The notes: generated by a model not told the origin, from the sequence alone. A DNA stretch of 64,000 nt from Pseudoalteromonas luteoviolacea NCIMB 1942 (GCF_001625595.1 NZ_AUXT01000150.1:62001-126000), one strand, 5' to 3'; positions 18,852 through 28,477 are shown, counted from the stretch's first letter. Program-made: numbers and translations.

Positions 18852-20198
18852 ATGAGCAGTATTCGAGGAGAGTTTAGTTCTCGGTTTGGATTTATTATGG
18901 CCGCCGCAGGCTCTGCCGTTGGTTTAGGCAACATTTGGGGATTTCCGACACAGACCGCTAGCAATGGTGGTGCGGCATTTGTACTGGTTTATTTAGTACT
19001 CGCATTTTGTCTTGCCTACCCCGCTTTAATGGCCGAGCTTGTCATTGGCCGACATGGGCAAGCCAATGCTGTCGCCTCACTCCAAAGGCTAGCAATCAAC
19101 CAAATGCAAAAACGCTTTGCATTTTTTGTGGGCTTTGGTGGTATTGTTTGTGCGGGACTAATTCTCAGCTTTTATGCCATTGTTGCAGGATGGATGTTCA
19201 GTGCAACTCTTGAACCTATTTCTGTTATTGCAGGTACAGATCAAGCAACTTCTTGGCTAAGCGAGCAGTCATTATCGAGAGACTTAATATTTACAGCCGT
19301 TTTCATTATTTTGACAGTTTCCATTATCAGTAAAGGTGTAGAAAACGGCATTGAAAAATGGTCGAAGCGACTGATGCCAGCGCTATTGTTTATTCTCTTC
19401 GCTCTCATTGCCTATGTATTAACACAAAAAGGTGCTATGACGGGTTTAAAGGCTTACTTAGTGCCAGAATTCAGCTCTATCTTAAACCCTAGTTTGCTCG
19501 TCAGTGCGCTTGGACAGGCATTTTTTTCACTGTCCTTAGGAACTAGTGTAATGATCATCTACGGCTCATATATTAGCAAACAAGAAAATCTTGTTTCACT
19601 GGGGGCGTACGTCACATTAATTGACGTATTTATCGCTTTTGTAGCAGGTATGCTCATCATCCCAGCAATGTATGTTGCACAAGCTCAAGGGGTTGAAATT
19701 TTCTCGGCTTCAGGTGAGTTATTGTCCGAAGACACACTGGTGTTTCAAGTGTTACCGGCCTTATTTGAAAGTATGGGTGGTATAGGCATTTACATTGGTT
19801 TCGCATTTTTCGCTTTAATGAGCATTGCAGCATTAACAAGCTCAATTTCAATGCTAGAGGCACCCGTTTCTTACGTTGTTGAAAAATTCGCACTGGCTCG
19901 CGTGCAGGCAACATGGCTTATAGGGCTCATTGTCAGTGTTGTGAGCGTTTCTATCATTTTTAACTTTTCTGCGCTATTTGGCTTTGTAGTCCAGTTAACC
20001 ACGCAGTTTGCACAACCATTGCTAGGCATGTTGTGCTGTATTTTTGCAGGCTGGATCTGGCATAGAAGTAAGTTGCTTGCAGAGATTAAAGAAGGAAATG
20101 AGGCGGCAGACAACACTTTGTTCTGGAAAATTTGGCCTTGGTACATCAAGTTTGTCTGCCCATTGGCTATTGGCCTAGTATTTATAAATTCACTATAA
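18852..20198 (+). CDS. Sodium-dependent transporter, neurotransmitter:sodium symporter (NSS/LeuT) family
   Basis: This 448-residue inner-membrane protein has about 11-12 membrane segments. It opens with the family signature: FSSRFGFIMAAAGSAVGLGN then IWGFPTQTASNGGAAFVLVY, where the unwound first helix binds substrate and sodium. Bacterial members import amino acids (as LeuT and TnaT do). It has its own promoter region in 18652-18851 and a bidirectional terminator at 20202-20230. Substrate is unknown; genome context gives no hint. Confidence 0.9.
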   Translation: MSSIRGEFSSRFGFIMAAAGSAVGLGNIWGFPTQTASNGGAAFVLVYLVLAFCLAYPALMAELVIGRHGQANAVASLQRLAINQMQKRFAFFVGFGGIVCAGLILSFYAIVAGWMFSATLEPISVIAGTDQATSWLSEQSLSRDLIFTAVFIILTVSIISKGVENGIEKWSKRLMPALLFILFALIAYVLTQKGAMTGLKAYLVPEFSSILNPSLLVSALGQAFFSLSLGTSVMIIYGSYISKQENLVSLGAYVTLIDVFIAFVAGMLIIPAMYVAQAQGVEIFSASGELLSEDTLVFQVLPALFESMGGIGIYIGFAFFALMSIAALTSSISMLEAPVSYVVEKFALARVQATWLIGLIVSVVSVSIIFNFSALFGFVVQLTTQFAQPLLGMLCCIFAGWIWHRSKLLAEIKEGNEAADNTLFWKIWPWYIKFVCPLAIGLVFINSL

Positions 20199-20201
20199 AA
20201 A

Positions 20202-20230
20202 AAGACGCTTCGTTAGAAGCGCCTTTTTCT
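20202..20230. terminator. Bidirectional intrinsic terminator
   Basis: CGCTTC and GAAGCG form the stem around GTTA, with A-rich bases on the left and TTTTTCTTTT on the right. It lies between the convergent NSS transporter and acetyltransferase genes. Confidence 0.8.
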
Positions 20231-20248
20231 TTTACTGCTCACTCAACA

Positions 20249-20701
20249 TTACATGCTTAGTACTAATTGCATGTCTATATGTTCAATACCGTCTTCAAGA
20301 TACACATCGCTTATAGGCGCAAAGCCGAGCTTGCCATAAAACGGCTGTAGGTAACTCTGAGCTGCAATTTGCACCTGCGCACTAGGGAATTGTTGCACAC
20401 AGCAAGCAAGCGCAGCATTCATTAACGTATACCCTAGCCCAGAGCCACGTCCATCAGGCGCAATCAATACACGACCGATACTCGCTGTGTTTTCACTTTT
20501 TAAGTAACACCTTGCGTAGGCTTTTAGGCGTCCTTGTTCAAGAAAAAGTATGTGGCGTGTATTTAAAGCGCGATCTACATCATCAACTTCCGGATAGGCA
20601 CAATCTTGTTCAACAACAAACACATCTACACGCGCTTTAAACATCATGAAGATTTCATCACGACTTAGCTCGTGGAAGGTCTTTATAACTGGTTCCAACA
20701 T
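20249..20701 (-). CDS. elaA: GNAT-family N-acetyltransferase, ElaA-like
   Basis: This 150-residue GCN5-type acetyltransferase resembles ElaA. ElaA-type residues are FKARVDVFVVEQDCAYPEVD near the N-terminus and a middle YARCYLK. The acetyl-CoA loop is IGRVLIAPDGRGSGLGYTLM, and a late YLQPFYGKLGF is also typical. The natural substrate of ElaA is not established. It lies 25 bases past the Spo0M-like gene on the same strand, so the two may be cotranscribed. Confidence 0.85.
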   Translation of the reverse strand: MLEPVIKTFHELSRDEIFMMFKARVDVFVVEQDCAYPEVDDVDRALNTRHILFLEQGRLKAYARCYLKSENTASIGRVLIAPDGRGSGLGYTLMNAALACCVQQFPSAQVQIAAQSYLQPFYGKLGFAPISDVYLEDGIEHIDMQLVLSM

Positions 20702-20726
20702 CCGTTATCTCATATTCAGCCAGTGA

Positions 20727-21470
20727 TTAAGCAAATAGTCTCTCTAGCTGATCACAGATACGCGATAAGTTCACCTGATCATGTTCAATCGTTAAATCAA
20801 TATAGCCATCACTTCTAAATGCGCGATCTAATTCAATTAACACATGCGTTTTATGTGCTTCAGGCACAAATGAAAGCTCTATCTCTTGCAAACCAAACAT
20901 GGAGTGGCTACTTGGACGATACTCAATTTCTTGATAACAGCCCGAAGTCGACTGAAAGTTGGAAGCTCGCAGATAACCTTTCTCAACATCTGCTTTAACC
21001 AATTGAAAGCCTAACTTGTCCATCGCTGTTAATACGGCTTTAACAGCTTCATTAGGATAGATATGTAATGCATCTTTATCTGAAGGGTCTAAAGCTAGAT
21101 CAATATCAAGACCTGTCTCAATCCAAACATGGCAGTGATTATATGGCGCATTTATTTGAGTAATTGGTGTCTCTGAATGCAGCCTTGCTTCAAAAGGTAT
21201 GATTCGTTGTTCACCAGGTGCAATTGTGAACTCTGCAGGGATACGCCACTTTTCTATTACATGATTTGTGAAGTACTCTCCATCGTCACTTTCCACCTTA
21301 ACCTTGGTCATTAATGCCAATTCTAGCCCAGAAATCTCCTGCTCTACGTCACCACCCATAACAATAATTTGTGCTTGAAACTTTTGACCAGGGTGTAAGT
21401 GTTCAGTTTCCAATACTGTATCGACTTTTGCAGCACCTACTCCAACAGATGCTAAGAGTTTTTTAAACAT
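20727..21470 (-). CDS. Spo0M-like (SpoOM) arrestin-fold protein
   Basis: This 247-residue protein matches the Spo0M family: N-terminal FKKLLASVGVGAAKVDTVLE, then LHPGQKFQAQIIVMGGDVEQ and the IEKWRIPAEFTIAPGEQ strand pattern of the arrestin-like beta sandwich. Two ATGs are adjacent; AGGAG stands five bases before the second (21468-21470), so I chose it. In Bacillus the family affects sporulation and cell division. Its role in non-sporulating marine bacteria is unknown. It shares direction with the ElaA-like gene downstream. Confidence 0.85.
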   Translation of the reverse strand: MFKKLLASVGVGAAKVDTVLETEHLHPGQKFQAQIIVMGGDVEQEISGLELALMTKVKVESDDGEYFTNHVIEKWRIPAEFTIAPGEQRIIPFEARLHSETPITQINAPYNHCHVWIETGLDIDLALDPSDKDALHIYPNEAVKAVLTAMDKLGFQLVKADVEKGYLRASNFQSTSGCYQEIEYRPSSHSMFGLQEIELSFVPEAHKTHVLIELDRAFRSDGYIDLTIEHDQVNLSRICDQLERLFA

Positions 21471-21672
21471 CATTACTCCTCTCGTGGATGTTCCGTTAAG
21501 GCATCTTAAACACATTTGCCGTTGCTTGTCAGTGAAAATCTAACGTTTTTACGCAAATGAGATTTTGTACGACTAATAGATGCACACAGATTAATACTGT
21601 TTTTCACAGAATTTGTTTATAAAACAGATTGATTTGATAGAATCAGACTACCTAGTACAATCTGCATGACTT

Positions 21673-23241
21673 ATGGAACTACTTTATTTTGCAATCGCTT
21701 TTGCTTGTGGATTTTCGGTCTATCAACTCAAGCTACCGCCGTTGATTGGATTCTTAATGGCTGGTTTTATCCTCAACCTAATGGGGCAACAAACCACCCC
21801 TCTCCTTTCTCAACTAGCCGATTTAGGTGTTACTATTTTATTATTCAGTATCGGCCTAAAACTCAGAGTTAAAAACCTTGTCAAACCACAGGTTTGGGCT
21901 CCTGCCACGCTACATATTATCTTGAGTAGTATTTTCTTCGCATCTTTACTTCTACTGCTCGGCGTCATGCAACTTCCTCTGTTTGACCAATTAGATTTAC
22001 AAAGTGCGTTATTAGTAGGTTTTGCGTTTAGCTTTTCTAGCACTGTATTCGCGGTCAAGGTACTTGAAGAGCGCGGTGAAATGGCCAGCTTACACGGCAA
22101 AATTGCTATCGGCATTCTGGTTATGCAGGATATTTTCGCAGTGGTTTTCTTAACCGTTAGCACCGGTAAAGTTCCTAACATTTGGGCCATCGCTCTTATC
22201 GTTGGACTATTTGTTTTCCGCTCGCTCATGTTTTGGGTTTTAAGTCGTTCAAAGCATGGTGAACTACTGCCACTATTTGGGTTTTTCTTTGCACTTGTAA
22301 TTGGCTACCACGCATTTGAATTTGCAGGTTTAAAAGGCGATTTAGGCGCCCTGATAATCGGCATGCTTTTCGCGCCACACAAAAAAGCCAGCGAGCTCTC
22401 TAAATCCTTATTAAATTTAAAAAATATTTTACTAGTTGGCTTTTTCCTCAATATTGGTCTCAATGCCAATATTTCAACAAATGCATTACTCATCGGTCTC
22501 TTATTAGTGCTAGTACTACCGATTAAAGTCATGCTTTACTACGTACTCACTAATCGCTTTAGATTGCGAGCTCGTACTTCGCTGCTAAGCGCATTTACTT
22601 TGTCAAACTACAGCGAATTTGGCCTGATTGTTTGTGCTGTTGCTGCAAGCAGTGGGCTAATCGCCGCTGACTGGTTGGCCGTTGTCGCCATTGCCGTCTC
22701 TTTGACTTTTATTCTCGCCTCTCCACTAAATAAACGCGCGAACGAGCTTTATGTGAAGTTTGAACACATTTTAGTGCGTTTTGAAAACCCTAAACGCCTA
22801 GAAGAAGAGTTGCCTGTCAACCTAACAGATACTCGCATTGTTATATTTGGTATGGGGCGGATCGGTACTGGTGCATATGAAACCATCCATAATTCTCACC
22901 CAGGCTCCGTCGCCGGTATCGACATTAAGCCGGAAGTCGTGGATAAGCATATCAGGCGAGGAAGACGCGTATTAATCGCCGATGCGACCGACCCTGATTT
23001 CTGGCAGCGCGTTAACCACTCTAATGTCGAAATGGTCATGCTTGCTATGCCTAAACATATGCAAAACATTTACGCGCTTGAGCAACTCCAAGCGTCTGGC
23101 TATCAGGGACAAGTAACCGCGATAGCAAACTATCCAGATCAACAAAAAGAACTCGAAGATATGGGGGTGCACTCTACTTATAACTTCTATTTAGAAGCGG
23201 GTAGTGGCTTTGCAGAGCACGTAAAAGAAAAATTATTCTAG
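21673..23241 (+). CDS. Cation:proton antiporter, CPA2 family, with TrkA-N domain (KefB/YbaL-like)
   Basis: The 522-residue protein has a membrane domain of about 12 segments (residues 1-375) with PPLIGFLMAGFILN and ALIIGMLFAPHKK, typical of CPA2 exchangers. A cytoplasmic NAD-binding domain from about residue 390 opens with IVIFGMGRIGTGAYE and gates transport. It should exchange K+ or Na+ for H+ across the inner membrane. At 522 residues it is shorter than E. coli KefB/KefC (about 600), and it lacks the partner ancillary protein nearby. Glutathione gating cannot be judged. A strong terminator follows. Confidence 0.85.
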   Translation: MELLYFAIAFACGFSVYQLKLPPLIGFLMAGFILNLMGQQTTPLLSQLADLGVTILLFSIGLKLRVKNLVKPQVWAPATLHIILSSIFFASLLLLLGVMQLPLFDQLDLQSALLVGFAFSFSSTVFAVKVLEERGEMASLHGKIAIGILVMQDIFAVVFLTVSTGKVPNIWAIALIVGLFVFRSLMFWVLSRSKHGELLPLFGFFFALVIGYHAFEFAGLKGDLGALIIGMLFAPHKKASELSKSLLNLKNILLVGFFLNIGLNANISTNALLIGLLLVLVLPIKVMLYYVLTNRFRLRARTSLLSAFTLSNYSEFGLIVCAVAASSGLIAADWLAVVAIAVSLTFILASPLNKRANELYVKFEHILVRFENPKRLEEELPVNLTDTRIVIFGMGRIGTGAYETIHNSHPGSVAGIDIKPEVVDKHIRRGRRVLIADATDPDFWQRVNHSNVEMVMLAMPKHMQNIYALEQLQASGYQGQVTAIANYPDQQKELEDMGVHSTYNFYLEAGSGFAEHVKEKLF

Positions 23242-23253
23242 GGTTTCTCATTA

Positions 23254-23297
23254 TAGTTCTCAGGGCCCTTAAAGGGTACTGAGAACTATTTTTATTT
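23254..23297 (+). terminator. Intrinsic terminator after the CPA2 antiporter
   Basis: TAGTTCTCAG (23254-23263) pairs with CTGAGAACTA around a loop that itself holds GGCCC...GGG, followed by TTTTTATTTT. Confidence 0.85.
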
Positions 23298-23531
23298 TCC
23301 TGTCATACACTTACATCTAGACGTCTAAAACTCAACCCTACTTTCCATCATTTTCTGTAATAGTGCGATTTACAAAACTTTACAACGAAGTTAGTAATTC
23401 AACCATGAAAAAGAGTACACTGGCTACGTCATTTAGAGAACGTGTCTCTAATTTTTGTACTTAAATCTTATACTTAGTATCTGTTTTTGGGAACAAGAAG
23501 AATTCTATCAAGATTGTTAATGAGGGTTTGC

Positions 23532-23816
23532 ATGAGCAAAAATAAGTTAAATTCGTACTTTCCAGCAGCTGTTGACGATGTCAATGCAGCCCCGTTTTCT
23601 GATATACAAAAACGCTTGGATGATATTCAAGACTCGGGAATGACAGCGCTAGCCATTCGTAATATTTTATTTCATAAAATGCTAGATCTACATGCTGTAC
23701 CTCAAGATCATTACTTGCGTAACGAGTCTACGCCAGAGCGACTTGATGACCCGAGCCTAATTAACAAACTTAATGAGTTAGGGTTTTACCGCACTTCTAG
23801 ACGTGTGATGCACTAA
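23532..23816 (+). CDS. Small protein of unknown function
   Basis: The 94-residue product starts at ATG 23532-23534 with GAGGG nine bases upstream; an open frame extends 15 codons further but without a good site. It is soluble, without cysteines or membrane segments, with a predicted amphipathic middle (FSDIQKRLDDIQDSGMTALA) and a C-terminal NKLNELGFYRTSRRVMH. I do not recognise the family. It is flanked by unrelated genes and has an intergenic stretch of about 290 bases upstream holding the antiporter terminator and its own promoter. Confidence 0.65.
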   Translation: MSKNKLNSYFPAAVDDVNAAPFSDIQKRLDDIQDSGMTALAIRNILFHKMLDLHAVPQDHYLRNESTPERLDDPSLINKLNELGFYRTSRRVMH

Positions 23817-23899
23817 CTCCACAACGATTTTTAGAGGGGCCTACTCTCCTCTTACTAGGCTGGCAATGCCCGTCGCCAGCCTACTTTCTTCTACCCACT

Positions 23900-24868
23900 T
23901 CAGCGTTTTCTATTCATCACCCGCTTCGGTACACAAGCTTTGATACATTCAATCACCGGTTTATAGTAAATTGCCCATATAGAGTTGTGCCCTGCATCAT
24001 ATTTACCAACACCGATTGAAACCCCCTTGGTTTCAGAGGCCTTGATTAAGCTTCCTGCCATGCGGTCCCATATCGCCAACGCTGAACCAATATTAGTGTC
24101 AAAGTGTTTTGGGTTATCACTGTGATGGATTTGATGTTGAGCAGGGCTGATAAACCACCCTTCTAAACGATTTCCCCATGTAAACCAAATATGAGAATGC
24201 CGTAAGTTAGAGCCGCAGACATTAAAAATAAACACAAATAAATTAGCCCCTAAAATATCAAACATACTTAGTGCTGAGCCAAAAAAGAAATACCCAAGAC
24301 CCACAACGATACCTTGAGTTAAAGCCATTCTACACGCGTAGAAATAGCTCTCGATGGGGTGTGAGCGGTAGATAGTAAAGGGAGTCAGAACTTTTGCTGA
24401 GTGATGTACTTTATGTATTTCCCATAAACAGGGGATTTTGTGCAAAGCAAGGTGCAATAAATACCGAGTTAAGTCGTCGACTAAAAACAACATTAAAGTA
24501 AACAACCCAACAACCACATATTGTGGCCAGCTAAGGTGTAACGACGGACCAAACACGGTCTCCATCATGTCAGAAATACCTATTGCTACAGGAACCATAG
24601 TAAACACAATAGGTACAAAGGTTAAGGTCTTGATAATTCGGTTAATAATGAACAAGCAGTAGTCCTGCTTTGCACTCTCATGAAACCACACAGCGCTAGG
24701 AAACAGAAAGTGACAAAATCCTTTCAAAGAACGGGACTGATTAGTAGCGCAGTAGACAAATGCAGCCATAGTCGCCGCTGAAGCAAGATATAACCAAAAA
24801 ATACGTTTATTTGCATCTATGAGGTAACCTGGCAATGTACTGATGCTTTGCCAAATAGTGTCTAACAT
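23900..24868 (-). CDS. Sterol desaturase / fatty acid hydroxylase superfamily membrane protein
   Basis: This 322-residue integral membrane di-iron oxygenase has the histidine clusters of the superfamily: HLALH in LLHLALHKIPCLWEIHKVHH, the second HKVHH, the RSHP region, and QHQIHHSDNP near the C-terminus. Four to five hydrophobic segments hold it in the membrane. Such enzymes hydroxylate or desaturate lipids, carotenoids or sterols; the true substrate is unknown. It lies 81 bases past the TBDR of the imelysin cluster, behind a terminator, so it may be an independent unit that only shares direction. The di-iron site ties it loosely to iron status. Confidence 0.85.
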   Translation of the reverse strand: MLDTIWQSISTLPGYLIDANKRIFWLYLASAATMAAFVYCATNQSRSLKGFCHFLFPSAVWFHESAKQDYCLFIINRIIKTLTFVPIVFTMVPVAIGISDMMETVFGPSLHLSWPQYVVVGLFTLMLFLVDDLTRYLLHLALHKIPCLWEIHKVHHSAKVLTPFTIYRSHPIESYFYACRMALTQGIVVGLGYFFFGSALSMFDILGANLFVFIFNVCGSNLRHSHIWFTWGNRLEGWFISPAQHQIHHSDNPKHFDTNIGSALAIWDRMAGSLIKASETKGVSIGVGKYDAGHNSIWAIYYKPVIECIKACVPKRVMNRKR

Positions 24869-24892
24869 CTAGCGTATTAACTCCAAATGTGT

Positions 24893-24917
24893 CAAAAAAG
24901 GCCACAGATGTGGCCTT
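24893..24917 (-). terminator. Intrinsic terminator after the second receptor gene
   Basis: AAGGCCACA (24898-24906) pairs with TGTGGCCTT (24909-24917), followed on the minus strand by six T. It closes the imelysin-receptor transcript. Confidence 0.85.
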
Positions 24918-24948
24918 ATACAAAATATATTAAGTTGAGCCAAATGGC

Positions 24949-27168
24949 TTAAAACTGGTATTTGTAACCAACAGTAAACTGCCTAGGCTTGCCTGGGCGT
25001 GCGCCATAAGGTCTACGACTGACAATCTTTTCTTCATCAAGTAAGTTATCAACCTTTAAGTACACTTGGCCATACTTGTCAAAATCATAACTCGCCGAGA
25101 AATCAACCGTCGTTGAAGCGGGGACCTCTTGACCTTCTAGATAAAGTGTAAATTCATCAGTACCTTCTTGCCAGCTTCTACCAGCTGCTTCTTCCATTGA
25201 GCTCACATATTTAACTGCTAATGATGTGCGCCAATTATCAGAGCTTAAACCTATATTGAAGCTAACTTGGTGGTCAGGCAAATAAGGCAATGGATCGCCA
25301 CTTTTAACTTGACCCCACTGAGCAAATTTAGTGTAACGCTCATTTTTGAATTCACCCTTGGTGTAGGTATAAACAAAGCCGTAAGGGATATCTAATTGTA
25401 AATTAAGCGGATAACGCTGACTTAATTGCGCTTCAAGTCCATATACATGGGCCGAACCGCCATTAAACTCAGTATCTTGCTGTCTAATATCACCACAGTT
25501 TGACTGACCACAGCTTTCTTTTAAGTTGCTATAATCATTGAAAAAGCTCACAACTTCGAATTGTGTTACGCCATCATTATAACGGCCGCCAAACTCATAG
25601 TTTGTACTTTTTTCAATTTCAATCTCTGCTGGCTGTGCAGGTGATGCCGGAGAAAAGCCACGGTGAACACCAAATAAAAGGCCCGCATCTTCACTAAGTT
25701 GATAGAAACCACTCACCCCAGGTAACCAGATCCGCGTGGTCTTATCTTGCCACACGTTCGGGTTATTATTGTCTTGATAATGCATATCCATCAATTCACC
25801 ACGGATACCAACACCAATTGTCAGCGCATCGAATTTCACTTTATCTTCGATATAAACTGACCAAGCTTTAGTGTTTTCGGTGTTCAGCGTAGTAAAACGT
25901 TTGCTGCCCTCTACCAAAGAAGACACGCCTGACTTCATGTCATAACTTTCTTCAAAGTGTTTTCTTTCAATCTCGTCTTCATGAAGACGAACACCAAATG
26001 AAATATCATGGTCTAAGTCGAGCACATTGAACTTGAAATCACCATCGACCTGAATACCTTGAGAATAGTATTCACGGTCATTGGTACCCATAGTTAAAAA
26101 ATCTGTCGCGCCAGCAACGATGGAGTCTTGCTCACCTTTAAAGATCTCATACAAGCGTTGGTTGTTTCCTGACTCAAGATTGTAAAGCACTTCTTGTGGT
26201 GATTTACCCGAAATGCTATTTAATTTCAGCCAAGCTCGCTCGTAATCGTTACGATAAATACGTGTCGTTAAATTAAGATCGCCACCAGAAATGTTATGGG
26301 TAAACATAACTTGCTGATGTTCAGTGTCCATTTTCGCAGGGGCAGTAGCCGCGTATCGGCGGTAAGGGTTCTCAGCAAAATCAGCCTCAGTTAAACCAAG
26401 GTAAGTCTCATCGGATACTTCATCGGCATAACTTAACTTTAAGCCAAATGTGTGCTCAAAATCACCTTGTTTAAGGCGATAATTAAACTTGGCTAGGATA
26501 TCATTTTTATCAAAGCCCGTGTCGCCACCGCCATCAAGCTCTTTGAAACCATCTGCCTGTACATTCACCGCTTCTAGTAAAAAGCCTATATTGTTAACGA
26601 CTGAACCAAAATAACCATGAGCTTTGGTATAACCATCTCCACCAGCAGCAATATCTATAGCGCCTTCTGTAAATTCAGGAACTTGGCGAGTGACCAAGTT
26701 AAGTGCGCCCGCAATGGTTTGCGGCCCATGCTTTATCGCCGCGGGGCCTTTAAACACTTCAACGGCCGTCATGCGCGTAGTTTGTGGAAAATAATAAGCT
26801 GCGGGTGCTGAGTATGGTGCAGGGCCTATCAGTACCCCATCTTCCATAATAGTAATTTTCTTACTACGCTCCGGTGTTACACCACGAAAACCGATGTTAG
26901 GCCTCAAGCCATAACCATCTTCCTCACGAATATTAACCCCAGGAACAGAAGACAATACTCGGTGAATATCGTCATATTCGTATTGGCCTAATTGCTCTTC
27001 AGTTAAGAGCGTTGCAGAGCCAGCTTCAGTTCTTAATTTGTCGTAATGACTAATGATCTGAATATGTTCAATTTCATCCTGATCATTGTCTTGAGCAAAA
27101 GCGCTCGGTAATGCAACGGCCACGGCCATTGCTAATAGTGATTTATTCATACGAGGATACTTAGTCAT
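24949..27168 (-). CDS. TonB-dependent receptor, FecA-like, coupled to an imelysin gene
   Basis: A 739-residue outer-membrane receptor. I start at ATG 27166-27168 because MTKYPRMNKSLLAMAVAVAL then gives a signal peptide cut after AFAQ, and the ATG overlaps the imelysin stop codon by eight bases. The TonB box region IEHIQIISHYDK precedes the plug (VLSSVPGVNIREEDGYGLRP, then NIGFRGVTPERSKK and VEVFKGPAAIKHGPQTIAGA). The barrel ends in RQFTVGYKYQF with terminal Phe. The PGVNIREEDGYGLRPNIG form is typical of the FecA/YncD group that moves ferric citrate or related iron or metal complexes. Translational coupling to the imelysin lipoprotein supports a metal role. The exact ligand is unknown. Confidence 0.92.
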   Translation of the reverse strand: MTKYPRMNKSLLAMAVAVALPSAFAQDNDQDEIEHIQIISHYDKLRTEAGSATLLTEEQLGQYEYDDIHRVLSSVPGVNIREEDGYGLRPNIGFRGVTPERSKKITIMEDGVLIGPAPYSAPAAYYFPQTTRMTAVEVFKGPAAIKHGPQTIAGALNLVTRQVPEFTEGAIDIAAGGDGYTKAHGYFGSVVNNIGFLLEAVNVQADGFKELDGGGDTGFDKNDILAKFNYRLKQGDFEHTFGLKLSYADEVSDETYLGLTEADFAENPYRRYAATAPAKMDTEHQQVMFTHNISGGDLNLTTRIYRNDYERAWLKLNSISGKSPQEVLYNLESGNNQRLYEIFKGEQDSIVAGATDFLTMGTNDREYYSQGIQVDGDFKFNVLDLDHDISFGVRLHEDEIERKHFEESYDMKSGVSSLVEGSKRFTTLNTENTKAWSVYIEDKVKFDALTIGVGIRGELMDMHYQDNNNPNVWQDKTTRIWLPGVSGFYQLSEDAGLLFGVHRGFSPASPAQPAEIEIEKSTNYEFGGRYNDGVTQFEVVSFFNDYSNLKESCGQSNCGDIRQQDTEFNGGSAHVYGLEAQLSQRYPLNLQLDIPYGFVYTYTKGEFKNERYTKFAQWGQVKSGDPLPYLPDHQVSFNIGLSSDNWRTSLAVKYVSSMEEAAGRSWQEGTDEFTLYLEGQEVPASTTVDFSASYDFDKYGQVYLKVDNLLDEEKIVSRRPYGARPGKPRQFTVGYKYQF

Positions 27169-28477
27169 TGTCACCTGCCGATGTTTGAGGAAGCTCCAGT
27201 GCAAGCTTATTGATGAAGTCGCTCTTAAGCTCATCAGTTACATTTTTAACTTTGGAATGTACCTCAGTTACTTTTGCCGTATCGTCGGTAATAGCTTGTT
27301 TAAGCGAACCTTCGATCGTCATTAAAGCGGCTTCAGCCTCTTCAATGCCGGTCAACATACGCTGTTTCACTTCAGTGCCCTCTTCAGCGTCAAGGAAATC
27401 GTCAAACCCTACAGTATTATCTGTATTACTGCCCTCTCCGGTAAAAATCTGTTTGAATGCACGAAGGTTAGCAAGTAAATTTTCTTTAGAATGCTCCGAA
27501 ATATCGGATTCAACATCTTGTGGACATGCTTCAAATCCACAGCTGTTTACAAATAGACCCAGCGGCGTGCCGAGCTTTTTATCTTTCAGCTCTTCAGTCA
27601 TATAGAAAAGCGCTTTAGAAATTTCATTCAATGCGAGATGTGGCGTGTCGAATGATGAACCAGGCTCACCCGCATTCAGCAACTGATTGGCAAATCCATT
27701 GTCGCCTTGCCAACGAGATAAGATTTCATTGCTATTGTCGACAATATCACCCGCAACAGTATGCGCGAATTCACATCGAGCAACCTTTCTCTCATTGAGA
27801 GTACGGCCATTCCACGGGGCTAATGCATCATTTTCAAAAGTACAATTGTGGTCGTAATTGACGTTAAACAATGCATGCTCTATCGCAATTAAACCCTTAC
27901 GATCTGATGTACGGGTCTTGATATCGTAAGGCTGATTCGCATTACCATTAATGATCCCGGCTTCGTGATATACGATGTCTAAGTCAATGCTACACAGTGC
28001 GCCACCCGCAGGCCAAGAATATATTTTGCTTTTCAATTCTTTACCATTCGTGAGAAGAGGCCCCACTTGCATCAACTCTACGTACTGCCAGCTAGTCATC
28101 GCTGCGCGCCAACTATCTTTAGCTTGCTCATGAAGGTTGTCAACATCGTCCGCTTGCGCTTTAGCTGCACTACAAAATGCGCCTATTTGAGTCTGCTGTG
28201 CTTGTGCAAAAGTATGGAACTGAGTTAAAGCTGGGCTCAGTACGTTATTGACTAAATTTGCAACTAACGCTGCTTCATCAAACGTATTTGGCTCTGTCGG
28301 CGTTGTTGGATCTGTCGGTGTTGTAGGGTCTGTCGGATTGTTTGGGTTCGTCGGGTTTTGTGCATCACCACCGTCAGTAAACTCTGAACCTGTCGTACTC
28401 GAAGTACTTTCTCCACAGCCGCTCAAAAGCAATGATACTGCAACAGTAACTGCGCTCAAAGGTTTTAACACTCTCAT
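27161..28477 (-). CDS. Imelysin-like (peptidase M75 / COG3489) lipoprotein
   Basis: The 438-residue product has a lipoprotein signal with lipobox LSGC (Cys21), a Pro/Thr/Asn-rich linker (about residues 40-64), then the helical imelysin fold. Family landmarks are SWRAAMTSWQYVELMQVGPL, KIYSWP, and the GLIAIEHALF stretch, which replaces the classical G-x-H-x-x-E with G-L-x-A-x-E as in the COG3489 branch. Imelysins are linked to iron acquisition; protease activity of this branch is doubtful. The next gene, a TBDR, overlaps its stop. Upstream lies a DUF4856 lipoprotein with a hairpin between. I expect it to sit in the periplasm or on the outer membrane and to help capture the receptor substrate. 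Confidence 0.88.
   Translation of the reverse strand: MRVLKPLSAVTVAVSLLLSGCGESTSSTTGSEFTDGGDAQNPTNPNNPTDPTTPTDPTTPTEPNTFDEAALVANLVNNVLSPALTQFHTFAQAQQTQIGAFCSAAKAQADDVDNLHEQAKDSWRAAMTSWQYVELMQVGPLLTNGKELKSKIYSWPAGGALCSIDLDIVYHEAGIINGNANQPYDIKTRTSDRKGLIAIEHALFNVNYDHNCTFENDALAPWNGRTLNERKVARCEFAHTVAGDIVDNSNEILSRWQGDNGFANQLLNAGEPGSSFDTPHLALNEISKALFYMTEELKDKKLGTPLGLFVNSCGFEACPQDVESDISEHSKENLLANLRAFKQIFTGEGSNTDNTVGFDDFLDAEEGTEVKQRMLTGIEEAEAALMTIEGSLKQAITDDTAKVTEVHSKVKNVTDELKSDFINKLALELPQTSAGDND
28283..28360 (-). repeat. Pro/Thr linker-encoding imperfect tandem repeat
   Basis: The imelysin gene carries imperfect repeats of a unit close to GGTGTTGTAGGGTCTGTC (plus-strand view), which encode the alternating NPTDP/TTPTDP/TTPTEP linker after the lipid anchor. 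Copies differ by point changes. Such linkers span the periplasm or the surface and vary in length between strains. Confidence 0.7.
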
